Shown here piece by piece: positions 42,155 through 51,776 of a stretch of 60,305 nucleotides of DNA. A program made the translations under genes and the position numbers. The number at the start of each line of letters is the position of its first letter. Position 1 is the first letter of the stretch. The stretch spans positions 1 to 60,305 of the forward strand of contig JAEYLC010000016.1 in NCBI GenBank assembly GCA_023461435.1. Reading direction: 5' to 3'. Under the pieces are notes generated by a model that was given only the letters and a program-made list of their open reading frames with translations, was not told the origin of the DNA and made no database searches. This stretch comes from Bacillota bacterium (GTDB lineage: Bacteria; Bacillota; Clostridia; Christensenellales; SZUA-584).

Positions 42155-43159
42155 TCAGTAATCTCTGCTGTCGATGATGTCCTGCGTAATGTTCGAATAA
42201 TCAAACTGGGTCTCAGCGACATATTTTTTCCGCTCGATCGGCTCACCGTTCTCCATCTTCTTGATGATCGCATCAACATAGGGGCCCTGCAGCGGGTTGC
42301 ATTCCACATTCAACGCAATTCTCCCGTCAAGGCAATATTCGAGCCCCAGCCTTGTCGCATCAAATGAGATAACGATCACGCCTCCATTCACGTTGCAATC
42401 AAGCCCCACCTTTTTCATCGCGTCTATCGCGCCCAGCGCCTCGCCGTCGTTCTCACAGTAAACCACATCGATATCAAGGGTTTGCGTCAAGATTGCATCC
42501 ATGACCTCGGAAGCCTTGGCTCTTGTGAAATCGCCGTCTTCCTGCGCGACAATTTCCCAATTGGGATTGCGCCGGGCTGCCTCCTCCAACGCACCGCTCC
42601 GGCCGATCTGTGCGGAGGATTCGAGCGTTCCCATGATATGAACGATCCGTATGGGGTCTTCCGCTCTCCCCTGTTCTTCCAGCGTACTCTCCAGCCACCG
42701 GACGGCTTTTTCACCTTCCTTGCGGAAGTCAGCGCCGACATAAGCCGTATACAGCTCCCTGTCCTCCGCTACGATATCGCGGTCGATCACGATGACCGGT
42801 ATGCCGGCATCTTTCGCTTCCTGCAGTATCGAATTCCAGCCCGTTTCAGTTCTGGGAGAGACGACGATATAGTCCACGTCCTGCTGGATAAAGGTACGGA
42901 TCGCCCGAATCTGGTTTTCCTGCATATTTCGGGCGTCGTCAAAAATCAGTTCATAACCGTTTTCTTCACACAGCGTTGCTTTCATGTTCTCTGTGTTGGC
43001 CACGCGCCATTCCGATTCCGCGCCGACCTGCGAAAACCCGACCACGATCAGGTTTTCCACCTCTTCATCTTCGGAAATATCCGGCGCGGGCGCTTCATTA
43101 ATGCAGCCGCCAAGCAGAACCACGAAACTTATGGCTATCGCGAGCACTGTTTTTTTCAT
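42155..43159 (-). CDS. Sensor-associated sugar-binding lipoprotein
   Basis: A 334-residue lipoprotein (lipobox VLLGGC, Cys19) with the same type I binding fold as the importer's binding protein: VGFSQVGAESEWRVANTENM, DYIVVSPRTETGWNSIL, IVHIMGTLESSAQIGR, DVVYCENDGEALGAI. It is encoded with the histidine kinase (four-base overlap) and not with the importer. In several clostridia such a protein (for example XylFII with LytS/YesN) binds the sugar outside the cell and activates the kinase; I infer the same here for arabinose. Identity with the importer's protein is clear but not close. Confidence 0.88.
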   Translation of the reverse strand: MKKTVLAIAISFVVLLGGCINEAPAPDISEDEEVENLIVVGFSQVGAESEWRVANTENMKATLCEENGYELIFDDARNMQENQIRAIRTFIQQDVDYIVVSPRTETGWNSILQEAKDAGIPVIVIDRDIVAEDRELYTAYVGADFRKEGEKAVRWLESTLEEQGRAEDPIRIVHIMGTLESSAQIGRSGALEEAARRNPNWEIVAQEDGDFTRAKASEVMDAILTQTLDIDVVYCENDGEALGAIDAMKKVGLDCNVNGGVIVISFDATRLGLEYCLDGRIALNVECNPLQGPYVDAIIKKMENGEPIERKKYVAETQFDYSNITQDIIDSRDY

Positions 43160-44604
43160 GCTTCCATCTCCTTATCGATCGTTTGCATAGGAATTGTTAC
43201 AATCACTCTTGTGCCGGTATCCGGCGAGCTTTCCATTGTCAAGCCATATTCCGCGCCGAACAGAATCTGAATCCTTTGATGCACCGTTCTTAAACCAAAA
43301 CCTTCGCTTCTGTCATATTCCAGAGATGCCCGCACCGCGCCAAGGCGTTCTTTTGTCATTCCTGATCCATCATCCGTCACTTCCAGTATCAGGTGTTCAT
43401 CCTGCACTCTGCCTGTTATGCGGATAAAACCCTTGCGGCGGCTGATTTTTATGCCGTGATACAGCGCATTCTCCACCATGGGCTGCAGCGTGAGTTTCGG
43501 CAATATGTATTTTTTCAGTTCATCCGGAATGTCGATTTCATAATCCATCAAATCCCGATAGCGTATCTGCTGGATTTCAAGGTAGCTTCGGATATGCTGC
43601 TCCTCCTCCGCGAGTGTGATGACGTTCTGTCCGCGGCTCAAGGAAAAGCGGAAATAATTCGACAGACTGCTGACCATCATGACGGCCTCGCTGATTTCTC
43701 CGGACTCGATCAGCCAGATGATGGTGTCCATTGTGTTATAGAGAAAATGCGGGTTCATCTGCGCCTGCAGCAGCGCCAATTCCGCGCGGCGGCGCTGCTT
43801 CTCCTGCTCGGCGTTTTTATCCATCAGCTGCTTTAGCCGCCCAACCATGCTCTCTATGCCATCCGAGAGAAGCTGCACCTCCTCGACGTCCGCCTGAATC
43901 GGCTCGCAGACGAGCAGGCTTCCCTTGCCGATCGCTTCCAGACGCTCGCAGAGCTTGTCCACCGGATCGACGGTCCTTTTGCTCAGTCTTCTCGAATAGG
44001 TCAGAAGGAAATACAGCAGCACCAACGCCAAAACGAGGATCACGCCCATCACAACGATCATGTTCGTTATCATGGCCGACTGCAAAGCATCCAGATGCAC
44101 CGCCTCATAATAGACGTAGGTGTACATGGATTCCCGTATCAGATCCGTCATCATATAGACGTCGTTTTCCAGCTGATCCATGCGGGAATCATATCCTTCA
44201 GTCTCTTCGATATTATATATCTTTTTCTCGAGCTTATGGCAATAGTTCAACACATCGTTGATGGGACGAAGGCTGTCCTTTTGTGTTGTCGTCGTGATAA
44301 GCTTTCGCGCTATTGTTTCTGCGGTCTGTACGTCTTCTATCGGCAGTCCCTCCGAATACTGACTGTCGCTGACATAATAGTACATCTTAAGATCGACGTT
44401 GTATTTGAAATCGAGGTTGAAATCCGCAGCCGTTGTCACGTTGTTCAGAATCGCGTTATACTGCAGCGCGTATCCAACGGCGATGGATGCGATCGCGAAT
44501 ATCACAATCATCAGCGGCAGCGCGATAATCAGTATCATTTTCCAGAGCCTGCTCTGCATGGTTATTTTACTGTTTTTCACTGCCCGCCGGAAATAAAACC
44601 TCAC
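43156..44604 (-). CDS. YesM-type sensor histidine kinase
   Basis: A 482-residue kinase: N-terminal membrane helix (about 22-45), an extracellular sensor domain (about 46-180), a second helix (VVMGVILVLALVLLYFLL), a HAMP-like region, then the His_kinase domain with the phospho-acceptor in LLQAQMNPHFLYNTMDTI and a HATPase domain (PMVENALYHGIK, DDGSGMTKERL, GFGLRTVHQRI). This is the LytS/YesM layout. GTG 44604 overlaps the response-regulator stop by four bases and is preceded by AGAGGTG, so I use it over the later ATG at 44559. It probably works with the sensor binding protein encoded next. Confidence 0.93.
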   Translation of the reverse strand: MRFYFRRAVKNSKITMQSRLWKMILIIALPLMIVIFAIASIAVGYALQYNAILNNVTTAADFNLDFKYNVDLKMYYYVSDSQYSEGLPIEDVQTAETIARKLITTTTQKDSLRPINDVLNYCHKLEKKIYNIEETEGYDSRMDQLENDVYMMTDLIRESMYTYVYYEAVHLDALQSAMITNMIVVMGVILVLALVLLYFLLTYSRRLSKRTVDPVDKLCERLEAIGKGSLLVCEPIQADVEEVQLLSDGIESMVGRLKQLMDKNAEQEKQRRRAELALLQAQMNPHFLYNTMDTIIWLIESGEISEAVMMVSSLSNYFRFSLSRGQNVITLAEEEQHIRSYLEIQQIRYRDLMDYEIDIPDELKKYILPKLTLQPMVENALYHGIKISRRKGFIRITGRVQDEHLILEVTDDGSGMTKERLGAVRASLEYDRSEGFGLRTVHQRIQILFGAEYGLTMESSPDTGTRVIVTIPMQTIDKEMEA

Positions 44605-46217
44605 AGCCTGTCACCTCTGCGATATTCACTGGGCGTGCAGCCAGAAACCTTCTTAAATACGAAGCTGAAATAATGCGGGTCCTTATACCCGACGGCGAAC
44701 GCGATCTCACTCGAACGCTTGTCTGTTTGGCGAAGCATCCGCTTCGCCTCGCCGATGCGCTTGCCGGTTAAGTACTCGATGAAGGTCTGCCCAACTTCCT
44801 GACTGAACATCGCCGAAAAGTAATTTGGGCTGATGTTCACTTCTCTGGCTACCCTGTCAAGAGAAATTGTCTCATCCGGATAATGCGTGTCAATGAAACC
44901 GATCGCCTGAATCAGCAGATCGCGCTGCTGCTTTTTGCTTTCACGGTCGCGCAGCTCAATCGCCTGCGCCATGGCCTGACGCGCATACAGCCGCGCTTCC
45001 TCAGGCGTCGGGACGTTATCCTTCGGGCGAAGCTCCGAAGGCCAGAAGCTCTCGGCACGGCAGCCAATCGAATCCAGGTACTCCGTCGCCGCGAAGTAAA
45101 CCGCCAAGGTCAGATATCTGCAAAACAATGGCATGGAAAGGGCATCCTCACCGACGCTTTGCAGCAACTGATCGATAAAACGGTCAATCTCCTCTATTTC
45201 TCCGCTGCTTAAAAAGCCGCGTATGCGTTCCGTATCGATTTCCTTTTTGCCCGTGTCCGTTTCAAGGCCGTCATTTTTACGGAAATCCCGGATACATGCT
45301 TCAGACAGTATATGTTCCATCGGGCTCAAATAACGGTAGGACAGTATACGGCTCGCCTCTGTAAAACAGGCCGGAACAGCGCTGAGCCGTGATACCGGCG
45401 TGCCGCAGGCGATATACCAATCCACGTCGCGTCCGGCCATGGCACAGCGGTTTTGTATGCTTTCGGTGCAATCGTCAGTCAGTCGCGCGATATCGTCCTG
45501 TCCGCCTTTTATCAAAACGGCGTACGTTGTGACATTCCAGCGAAACAAAATAAGCTCGGGGTGACTGACAATAAACTGAGTCACCTTGTCCTGCACCGCT
45601 GCAAGGGCATCCGTATAGCTCTCAGGCGTGCTTCCGTCGTACCCGGCGCTGTTCAGCGAAAAAAGGACGATATTATAACATGGGGCATTGATGTCAATGC
45701 CCATCGTCTTCGCGGTTTCGGAGATTTCCGAAACGCTTAACCCCCCGGTGACGATTTGCTCGAAAAACCTTCTGCGTGAAAACGTTTCGTACTCCTGGGC
45801 TTCCCTTTGGAACCTTGCGAGGTATTCCTGCTGCTGCTGTTCATTCTCCATCTTTTTAAACAACGCAATCAGTATCTCCACCATCTTTTCCTTTATGATG
45901 GGTTTCAGCAGATATTGCTCGACGCCCATTCGTATCGCCTGCTGCGCATAGGAAAAATCGTCGTATCCGCTGATGATGACAATCTTTGTCCTCGGGAATT
46001 CCTCGCGGACCAGCTTGATCAGCTCAAGCCCGTCCATAAACGGCATTTTGATGTCCGTGATAATAAGATCGGGTTGTATCTGGCGAATCAGGGGAAGCGC
46101 AAGCTCTCCATCCGAAGCGTCGCCGGCATAAATAAAGCCATACTGCTCCCAATGAATGTTATTGCGTATACCCTCACGCACGACGATCTCATCCTCGACA
46201 AGAAAGACCTTGAACAT
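44601..46217 (-). CDS. YesN-type response regulator with AraC DNA-binding domain
   Basis: A 538-residue regulator. The receiver domain (1-125) has VFLVEDE, phospho-acceptor Asp55 in LIITDIKMPFMDG and the lysine in YLLKPIIKEK. A long middle part of about 300 residues is typical of YesN proteins. The end is an AraC-type double helix-turn-helix (ISLDRVAREVNISPNYFSAM and SSEIAFAVGYKDPHYFSFVF, then GCTPSEYRRG). It is the first gene of the sensor operon and probably activates the importer and perhaps araBAD in response to the sugar. Confidence 0.94.
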   Translation of the reverse strand: MFKVFLVEDEIVVREGIRNNIHWEQYGFIYAGDASDGELALPLIRQIQPDLIITDIKMPFMDGLELIKLVREEFPRTKIVIISGYDDFSYAQQAIRMGVEQYLLKPIIKEKMVEILIALFKKMENEQQQQEYLARFQREAQEYETFSRRRFFEQIVTGGLSVSEISETAKTMGIDINAPCYNIVLFSLNSAGYDGSTPESYTDALAAVQDKVTQFIVSHPELILFRWNVTTYAVLIKGGQDDIARLTDDCTESIQNRCAMAGRDVDWYIACGTPVSRLSAVPACFTEASRILSYRYLSPMEHILSEACIRDFRKNDGLETDTGKKEIDTERIRGFLSSGEIEEIDRFIDQLLQSVGEDALSMPLFCRYLTLAVYFAATEYLDSIGCRAESFWPSELRPKDNVPTPEEARLYARQAMAQAIELRDRESKKQQRDLLIQAIGFIDTHYPDETISLDRVAREVNISPNYFSAMFSQEVGQTFIEYLTGKRIGEAKRMLRQTDKRSSEIAFAVGYKDPHYFSFVFKKVSGCTPSEYRRGDRL

Positions 46218-47019
46218 GTTGATCTTCCTTTCTTATAGACGTGTTTTGTTGTGGTATTTGATTTGCACAAGCCCCCATATATTATGCATTAATTTATAGT
46301 AATCAACAATAGACTATTCTTTGATATTTGTTCGTTTTTCTAAGATTCTTTTTTATTTTGTATTGATAATCTGTGGGAGCCCTTGTTTTTCATATAATTT
46401 TGCCATCTAATGCGATGAATGTCAATCGTGACCGGCGGATCTTCATATTTATCCCGTGCTTTTCACACACGTTTGGCTGGCTCAAGATTTGCGTTCTTAG
46501 CCGCCTGCCGTCTGTTGATGACCGAAAAATTCGGCCGGACCAATGTGCAAAAATCCGCATGATGTCATCGAACCGACAGCGTTTACAAGACTTTAAGCTG
46601 TCGGGTTGGCGCGATAATAATGTTGATGACGCAAGCTCTCGCAGGTCTCGATATCCGCCTTTTCTATCTCCTTGAGAAGTGTTTTGATTTTAAGTGCCTT
46701 TGCAAATCCCAATAACACCGAATATCTTCCACTGGTTCGCATCGATTTTCATCCTGTGGCCGTATTACCGAATACCGCTTTATACGCACCTCAGGAAAAA
46801 TCCAAATATACATCAACAAATCGTAGAATTATATTTAATATAGATTTTCGTTCATATGAACGGATAGCATAAAGGTCCGTTTTTATATAAAAAATCGCTG
46901 TATATTTTCGCGTTCTTCGTTCCAACTTTAATTTTCTTCCTAATTATAGGTTATTCAAAGATAAAAAAGGCATACTGATTTTAGTTGGCAAAATATGATT
47001 GTCTAAATAATATCAATCG
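46218..47019. other. Gap between the arabinose regulator and the hydrogenase operon
   Basis: About 800 bases between divergent units. The left end should hold the promoter of the YesN-type gene. A 49-codon frame (46742 to 46593, minus strand) starts with an ATG nine bases after a weak AGGAT and reads MRTSGRYSVLLGFAKALKIK at its start; I cannot tell whether it is expressed. A perfect 14-base palindrome cgttcatatgaacg lies at 46849-46862. No other gene is supported on either strand. Confidence 0.45.
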
Positions 47020-47048
47020 TTGACAAGGAAATTAGCCGATGCTATATT
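47020..47048 (+). promoter_or_regulatory. Promoter of the ech-hyp operon
   Basis: TTGACA (47020-47025), a 17-base spacer, then TATATT (47043-47048): one mismatch from the housekeeping consensus. The first gene starts at 47107, giving a leader of about 50 bases with GGGAG as ribosome site. Confidence 0.82.
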
Positions 47049-47106
47049 GAGTCGGTTATGGCCAGTAATTTGGTGAGTCTGACTGGCATGGAAATCAGGG
47101 AGATAT

Positions 47107-49005
47107 ATGTCGCTGCTTGTATTACTAATCATTGTTCCTTTAGTCGCTGCCGCTTTGATGAGATGCATCAAAAACAGCATTCTGCGCAATACAATCATTA
47201 TTTTAGCCACTCTAACCATAGCCGCCCTGTCAGTGATACTGGCTGTGAAGCACTTTAGCTTGGCGGAAGAATACTACCTTGTGCAATCGACCGAGGTGAA
47301 TATCAGCCTGTTTGCTATCGAGATACTGCTGACGCTGTATATCGTCTATGTCACCATACAGAGCAGGAAATATCTGATTACATTAATGTCAATTGTACAG
47401 ATGGTGGCGCTGGCCTTGTATGAATTGTCGGGACATCACTTGACAGAATCGCTGAGTCATCACTTCTTTGTAGATAAGCTGAGCATCATTATGGTTATCA
47501 TTATCGCTTTTGTCGGCGGGCTTATCTGCATCTATTCCATATCGTACATGAAGCACTATCATGAACATCATAAGGAAATAAAAGACCGTCGGCCCATGTT
47601 TTTCTCGGTGATCTTCTTGTTTTTTTCCGCGATGTTCGGCATTGTGCTCTCCAACGACCTCGTGTGGATATTCTTGTTTTGGGAAATCACCACGGTATGT
47701 TCCTTCCTGCTGATCGGCTATACAAAAACGCCGGAAGCAAAAAAGAATGCGTTTATCGCCTTGCTCTATAATACGATTGGCGGCGTGTTTTTCGCGGCGG
47801 GTATCATATTCTTCGGAACGGTGCTGCACGTGACGGAACTCAAGGACATTCTGGAATCTCAAAATGCTCTGCTCGTTGTACCGGCTCTGTTCATTGCCAT
47901 CGCGGGGCTTACCAAGGCCGCGCAGATGCCGTTTTCCAGATGGCTGCTGGGAGCGATGGTAGCACCCACACCCACATCGGCGCTGCTGCATTCATCAACC
48001 ATGGTAAAAGCAGGCGTTTATATGATACTGCGCATCGCGCCGCTGCTGACGGGCAATATGGCCGGCTTTTTCGTGGTGCTGGTGGGAGGCATCACATTTC
48101 TGTCCGCGTCCATCATCGCCATATCGCAAAACGATGCCAAAAAGGTGTTGGCATATTCCACGATTGCGAATCTCGGTCTGATCGTGTCCTGCGCGGGTAT
48201 CGCTACTTATGAGTCGTTATGGGCGGCTATGTTCCTGATCATTTTCCACGCAGTGTCCAAATCGCTGATGTTCCTGTCCGTGGGCTCGGTGGAAGGACTC
48301 ATGGGCAGCCGCGACATTGAAGACATGCACGGCCTTATCGTGAAGCTGCCGATGATGGCGATATTGATGACGGTCGGTATCGCGGGGATGTTCCTTGCGC
48401 CGTTTGGCATGCTGATCTCCAAATGGGCGGCGATGAAGGCATTTCTCGATTCCAAGAACATGATCATGCTGATGCTGCTGGTGTTCGGCAGTGCGGCGAC
48501 GCTTTTTTACTGGACCAAATGGCTCGGAAAGCTGGTGGCTATCCGGCCGCAGAGTGAACGGCTGACAGCAAAAGCGCCGAAAGCGGAGCTGGTGGCGCTG
48601 TATGCGCTGGCGGCATTCACGGTTGCCAACTGCCTGCTGTTCCCGATCGTCTCTCAATATATGGTGGAGCCGTTTCTGACGCAGATGTTTGGCGCATCAC
48701 AGGTGGTTATCGGTTTGGGCAACCAGCATATCATGCTGATGCTGCTGGGAATGATACTATTGCTGCCTTTGGGCTTGCGTTTTTTTACACGCGGCAAGCT
48801 GACCACTGTTTACATGGCGGGCATCAACTCGGGTGACAACCGGCATTTTGAGGGGGCGGGCGGAGAGACGAAGCGGATGTATCTGGCGAACTGGTATATG
48901 GAACGCTACTTTGGAGAACAGCGCCTGTTTAAAATCGCGGCTCTGGCCGCTTTGGCCTTACTGGTGTTCGCGTTGATTTATCTTTGTGGGAGTGTTTTGG
49001 GATGA
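47107..49005 (+). CDS. echA: Ech-type hydrogenase subunit A (NuoL-like ion-translocating)
   Basis: A 632-residue membrane protein of the NuoL/MrpA-like antiporter family, with about 16 hydrophobic segments. Family hallmarks are a lysine/glutamate-bearing core FLFWEITTVCSFLLIGY, the AAQMPFSRWLLGAMVAPTPTSALLHSSTMVKAG stretch (shown here as a landmark between residues 278 and 310 only in part: PFSRWLLGAM and PTPTSALLHS), and VLAYSTIANLG. In Ech enzymes this subunit pumps protons or Na+ driven by ferredoxin-dependent H2 formation. It is the first gene of the operon and overlaps echB by four bases. Confidence 0.92.
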   Translation: MSLLVLLIIVPLVAAALMRCIKNSILRNTIIILATLTIAALSVILAVKHFSLAEEYYLVQSTEVNISLFAIEILLTLYIVYVTIQSRKYLITLMSIVQMVALALYELSGHHLTESLSHHFFVDKLSIIMVIIIAFVGGLICIYSISYMKHYHEHHKEIKDRRPMFFSVIFLFFSAMFGIVLSNDLVWIFLFWEITTVCSFLLIGYTKTPEAKKNAFIALLYNTIGGVFFAAGIIFFGTVLHVTELKDILESQNALLVVPALFIAIAGLTKAAQMPFSRWLLGAMVAPTPTSALLHSSTMVKAGVYMILRIAPLLTGNMAGFFVVLVGGITFLSASIIAISQNDAKKVLAYSTIANLGLIVSCAGIATYESLWAAMFLIIFHAVSKSLMFLSVGSVEGLMGSRDIEDMHGLIVKLPMMAILMTVGIAGMFLAPFGMLISKWAAMKAFLDSKNMIMLMLLVFGSAATLFYWTKWLGKLVAIRPQSERLTAKAPKAELVALYALAAFTVANCLLFPIVSQYMVEPFLTQMFGASQVVIGLGNQHIMLMLLGMILLLPLGLRFFTRGKLTTVYMAGINSGDNRHFEGAGGETKRMYLANWYMERYFGEQRLFKIAALAALALLVFALIYLCGSVLG

Positions 49006-49865
49006 GTTGGCAATTTGCATTGATATACGTCATACTGGCGCCGATTCTGGGCGGGTTGTTGGCCGGAGTGGATCTGAAAATCACTGCGCGCATGCAGGGA
49101 CGGCAGGGGCCGCCGATCGTTCAGCCGTTTTATGACGTGATGAAGCTTTTTCGAAAGGAAGCTGTCGTCGTCAACAACGCGACGACATTCCTTGTGGTCA
49201 TGTTTTTACTGTTCATGATCGCGACAGGTGTCATTTTCTTCTCCGGCGGTGATTTTCTGCTGGTAATTTTCGCGCTGACGCTGGCAAGTATTTTCCTGCT
49301 GATAGCGGCGTATTCCACAAATTCGCCGTACAGCAATCTGGGCGCGGACCGCGAGCTGCTCGCGATGATGGCCTATGAGCCGATGGTGCTTTTCACGGCT
49401 ATGGGCTTTTACCTCTCGGATAAAACGTTTACTGTGGGCAGCATCATGTCGTCGCAGCTGCCGTCCATCGTTTATCTTCCCGGTGTTTTTATCGGATTTG
49501 TCTTCATACTGACATTCAAGTTCCGCAAGTCGCCTTTTGACATCAGTACGTCGCATCACGCGCATCAGGAGCTGGTCAGCGGCCTCACAACCGAATTTTC
49601 CGGCCCCACGCTCGCGATCGTGGAGATCACGCATTGGTACGAGAACATCATGCTGCTGGGGTTTGTCTATCTGTTCTTCGCGTGGAGCGCGCCCTTAAGC
49701 CCGCTGATTGCCGTGGCTGTCTGCCTGTTTATTTACTTCCTGGAGATACTAATAGACAACTCCTTCGCGCGCGTGCGGTGGAAGTGGGCTCTGAAAACGG
49801 TTTGGGGCTTGACGGCGACGATCGGTTTTTTGAATCTGGTCATACTCTCATTGATATTAAAGTAG
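49002..49865 (+). CDS. echB: Ech-type hydrogenase subunit B (NuoH-like)
   Basis: A 287-residue membrane protein of the NuoH/HycD/EchB family with about eight helices. Signature blocks are GVDLKITARMQGRQGPP near the N-terminus and the loop with acidic residues SPFDISTSHHAHQELVSG, the site equivalent to the quinone-cavity region of NuoH. In the hydrogenase it anchors the hydrophilic arm to the membrane. I take ATG 49002, which overlaps the echA stop and follows GGGAG at good spacing, rather than an upstream GTG. Confidence 0.93.
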   Translation: MSWQFALIYVILAPILGGLLAGVDLKITARMQGRQGPPIVQPFYDVMKLFRKEAVVVNNATTFLVVMFLLFMIATGVIFFSGGDFLLVIFALTLASIFLLIAAYSTNSPYSNLGADRELLAMMAYEPMVLFTAMGFYLSDKTFTVGSIMSSQLPSIVYLPGVFIGFVFILTFKFRKSPFDISTSHHAHQELVSGLTTEFSGPTLAIVEITHWYENIMLLGFVYLFFAWSAPLSPLIAVAVCLFIYFLEILIDNSFARVRWKWALKTVWGLTATIGFLNLVILSLILK

Positions 49866-49872
49866 GTGGGCA

Positions 49873-50337
49873 ATGGGTTATTTCAGCAAATCACCTTGGG
49901 TGATACACTACAACGGTTCCAGCTGCAATGGCTGCGATATAGAAGTTCTCGCGTGTCTGACGCCGCTATACGATCTTGAACGCTTCGGCATCATCAACAC
50001 CGGCAATCCAAAGCATGCCGATATATTGCTGGTGACGGGCGGCGTTAACGCGCAGGCTTTGAGCGTGCTGCAGCAAATTTATGAGCAGATGCCAAACCCC
50101 AAAGCGGTGGTGGCCATCGGTATCTGCGCCACCAGCGGCGGCATATTCGCCGACTGCTACAATATTATAGGCGGTGCCGATAAGGCGGTGCCGGTGGATG
50201 TTTATGTGCCGGGCTGCGCGGCGCGCCCCGAAGCCATTATCGACGGCGTGGCCAAGGCGGCGCATATTTTGGATGAGAAATACAAAGAATCCAAACTGGC
50301 GAAAAAGAAAGCAAAGAAAACGGGAGTGAACAAATGA
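49873..50337 (+). CDS. echC: Ech-type hydrogenase subunit C (NuoB-like small subunit)
   Basis: A 154-residue iron-sulphur protein, the hydrogenase small subunit. The proximal [4Fe-4S] ligands are visible as NGSSCNGCDIE, then GICATSGGIF and VPGCAARPEAI, four cysteines in the NuoB/EchC arrangement. The C-terminus ends in a lysine-rich tail (KLAKKKAKK). It passes electrons between the ferredoxin-like subunit and the Ni-Fe site in the large subunit. The next gene overlaps its stop by four bases. Confidence 0.95.
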   Translation: MGYFSKSPWVIHYNGSSCNGCDIEVLACLTPLYDLERFGIINTGNPKHADILLVTGGVNAQALSVLQQIYEQMPNPKAVVAIGICATSGGIFADCYNIIGGADKAVPVDVYVPGCAARPEAIIDGVAKAAHILDEKYKESKLAKKKAKKTGVNK

Positions 50338-50687
50338 AGCCCGATACAGAATTTATCAATATATTGCCGATAGAACTGCTCGACCGCGTGAGCGATCTCA
50401 AAGAACAGGGATGCCGTCTGGTTCAGATCTGCTGCAGCCGGCACGGTGAGGATCTGGAGCTGGATTACTCTTTCGACCGGTCATATCAGCTGATAGACCT
50501 CAAAATATCGGCGGCGCCCGCGGATGAGATCGACAGCATCAGCGCCGTATTTCCGCCCGCATTCTTATATGAGAACGAGATCGAATCGCTGTTCGGTTTG
50601 AAGGTGAAACATAAGCTCGTGGATTTTGGGGGCAAGCTTTATCAGACGGCAAAACAGACCCCGTTTGCCGGAAAGGACGGTGAGTAG
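50334..50687 (+). CDS. echD: Ech-type hydrogenase subunit D (NuoC-like)
   Basis: A 117-residue soluble protein related to the 30-kDa NuoC subunit, of the short type found in Ech hydrogenases. The recognisable part is at the end: FPPAFLYENEIESLFGLKVKH, corresponding to the family's E-R-E-x-x-D/E-L-F-G motif. It has no cofactor ligands and is a structural partner of the large subunit. It overlaps echC by four bases and precedes echE by two. Confidence 0.9.
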   Translation: MKPDTEFINILPIELLDRVSDLKEQGCRLVQICCSRHGEDLELDYSFDRSYQLIDLKISAAPADEIDSISAVFPPAFLYENEIESLFGLKVKHKLVDFGGKLYQTAKQTPFAGKDGE

Positions 50688-50689
50688 GC

Positions 50690-51769
50690 ATGGGCAAGAG
50701 AAGCGTCATTCCGTTCGGGCCTCAGCACCCGGTGCTGCCGGAGCCTATCCATCTTGATCTGGTGATCGAAGACGAACGCGTTGTTGAAGCGGTTCCGTCT
50801 ATTGGCTATATTCACCGCGGCCTTGAAAAGCTGGCGGAAACGCGTGATTTTATCGATTATGTCTACGTTGCGGAACGCGTTTGCGGCATATGCAGCTTCA
50901 TGCACGGCATGGGCTACTGCATGGCTGTGGAAGACATCATGAAGCTGGAGCTTCCCCCGCGCGCGCTTTACCTGCGTGTGGTGTGGGCGGAGCTTTCAAG
51001 AATACACAGCCACCTCTTGTGGATGGGCCTGCTGGCCGATTCATTCGGGTTTGAAAACCTGTTCATGCAATGCTGGCGTCTGCGCGAGAAGGTGCTGGAC
51101 ATCTTTGAGATGACGACGGGCGGCCGCGTCATATTTTCGGTGTGCAAGATCGGCGGTGTCCGCAAGGATATCGATGCGGACGGCCAAAAGATCATACTTT
51201 CGACTTTGGAGGAGATTGGGCGCGAGTTCAAAGTGCTCGAGACCACCTTCCTGAACGATAAATCGGTGCTCCACCGTTTGAAAGGCATCGGCGTGCTGAC
51301 CGCGGACGAAGCCCTGACCCTCGGCGCGGTGGGCCCCATGCTGCGCGCCAGCGGCGTGGCGCAGGATATGCGCAAGACGGGCTACGCGGTCTATGATGAG
51401 CTCGACGTGCCGGTGATGACCAGCTCGGACGGCGACAGCTATGCCCGGTGCGCGGTGCGCATGGGCGAAGTCCATACGTCCATTGATATCATCCGCCAGG
51501 CGATCGGCAAATTTCCTGAGGGGGAGATATCCGTGAAGGTGACGGGCGCGCCCAACGGACAGGGCTTTATCCGCGTGGAGCAGCCGCGCGGCGAAGCATT
51601 CTATCACGTTCGCGCCAACGGCACCAAATTTCTCGAGCGTTTCCGCGTTCGCACGCCCACATTCGCGAATCTGCCCGCGCTGCTGAAAATACTTGAGGGG
51701 CGCAGTTTGGCCAATGTGCCGGTGCTGATACTCACGATCGACCCGTGCATCAGCTGCACAGAAAGGTAG
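50690..51769 (+). CDS. echE: Ech-type [NiFe]-hydrogenase large subunit
   Basis: A 359-residue catalytic subunit. All four nickel cysteines are present: ERVCGICSFMH near residue 64 and the C-terminal DPCISC. This distinguishes it from NuoD of respiratory complex I, where they are lost. The protein ends three residues after the last cysteine (CTER-stop), so it lacks the C-terminal extension that most [NiFe] large subunits have cut off by a specific endopeptidase. CooH also lacks one. No hycI/hyaD-like protease gene occurs nearby, in agreement. It reduces protons with electrons from ferredoxin, or oxidises H2 in reverse. Confidence 0.96.
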   Translation: MGKRSVIPFGPQHPVLPEPIHLDLVIEDERVVEAVPSIGYIHRGLEKLAETRDFIDYVYVAERVCGICSFMHGMGYCMAVEDIMKLELPPRALYLRVVWAELSRIHSHLLWMGLLADSFGFENLFMQCWRLREKVLDIFEMTTGGRVIFSVCKIGGVRKDIDADGQKIILSTLEEIGREFKVLETTFLNDKSVLHRLKGIGVLTADEALTLGAVGPMLRASGVAQDMRKTGYAVYDELDVPVMTSSDGDSYARCAVRMGEVHTSIDIIRQAIGKFPEGEISVKVTGAPNGQGFIRVEQPRGEAFYHVRANGTKFLERFRVRTPTFANLPALLKILEGRSLANVPVLILTIDPCISCTER

Positions 51770-51776
51770 GCGCGCG

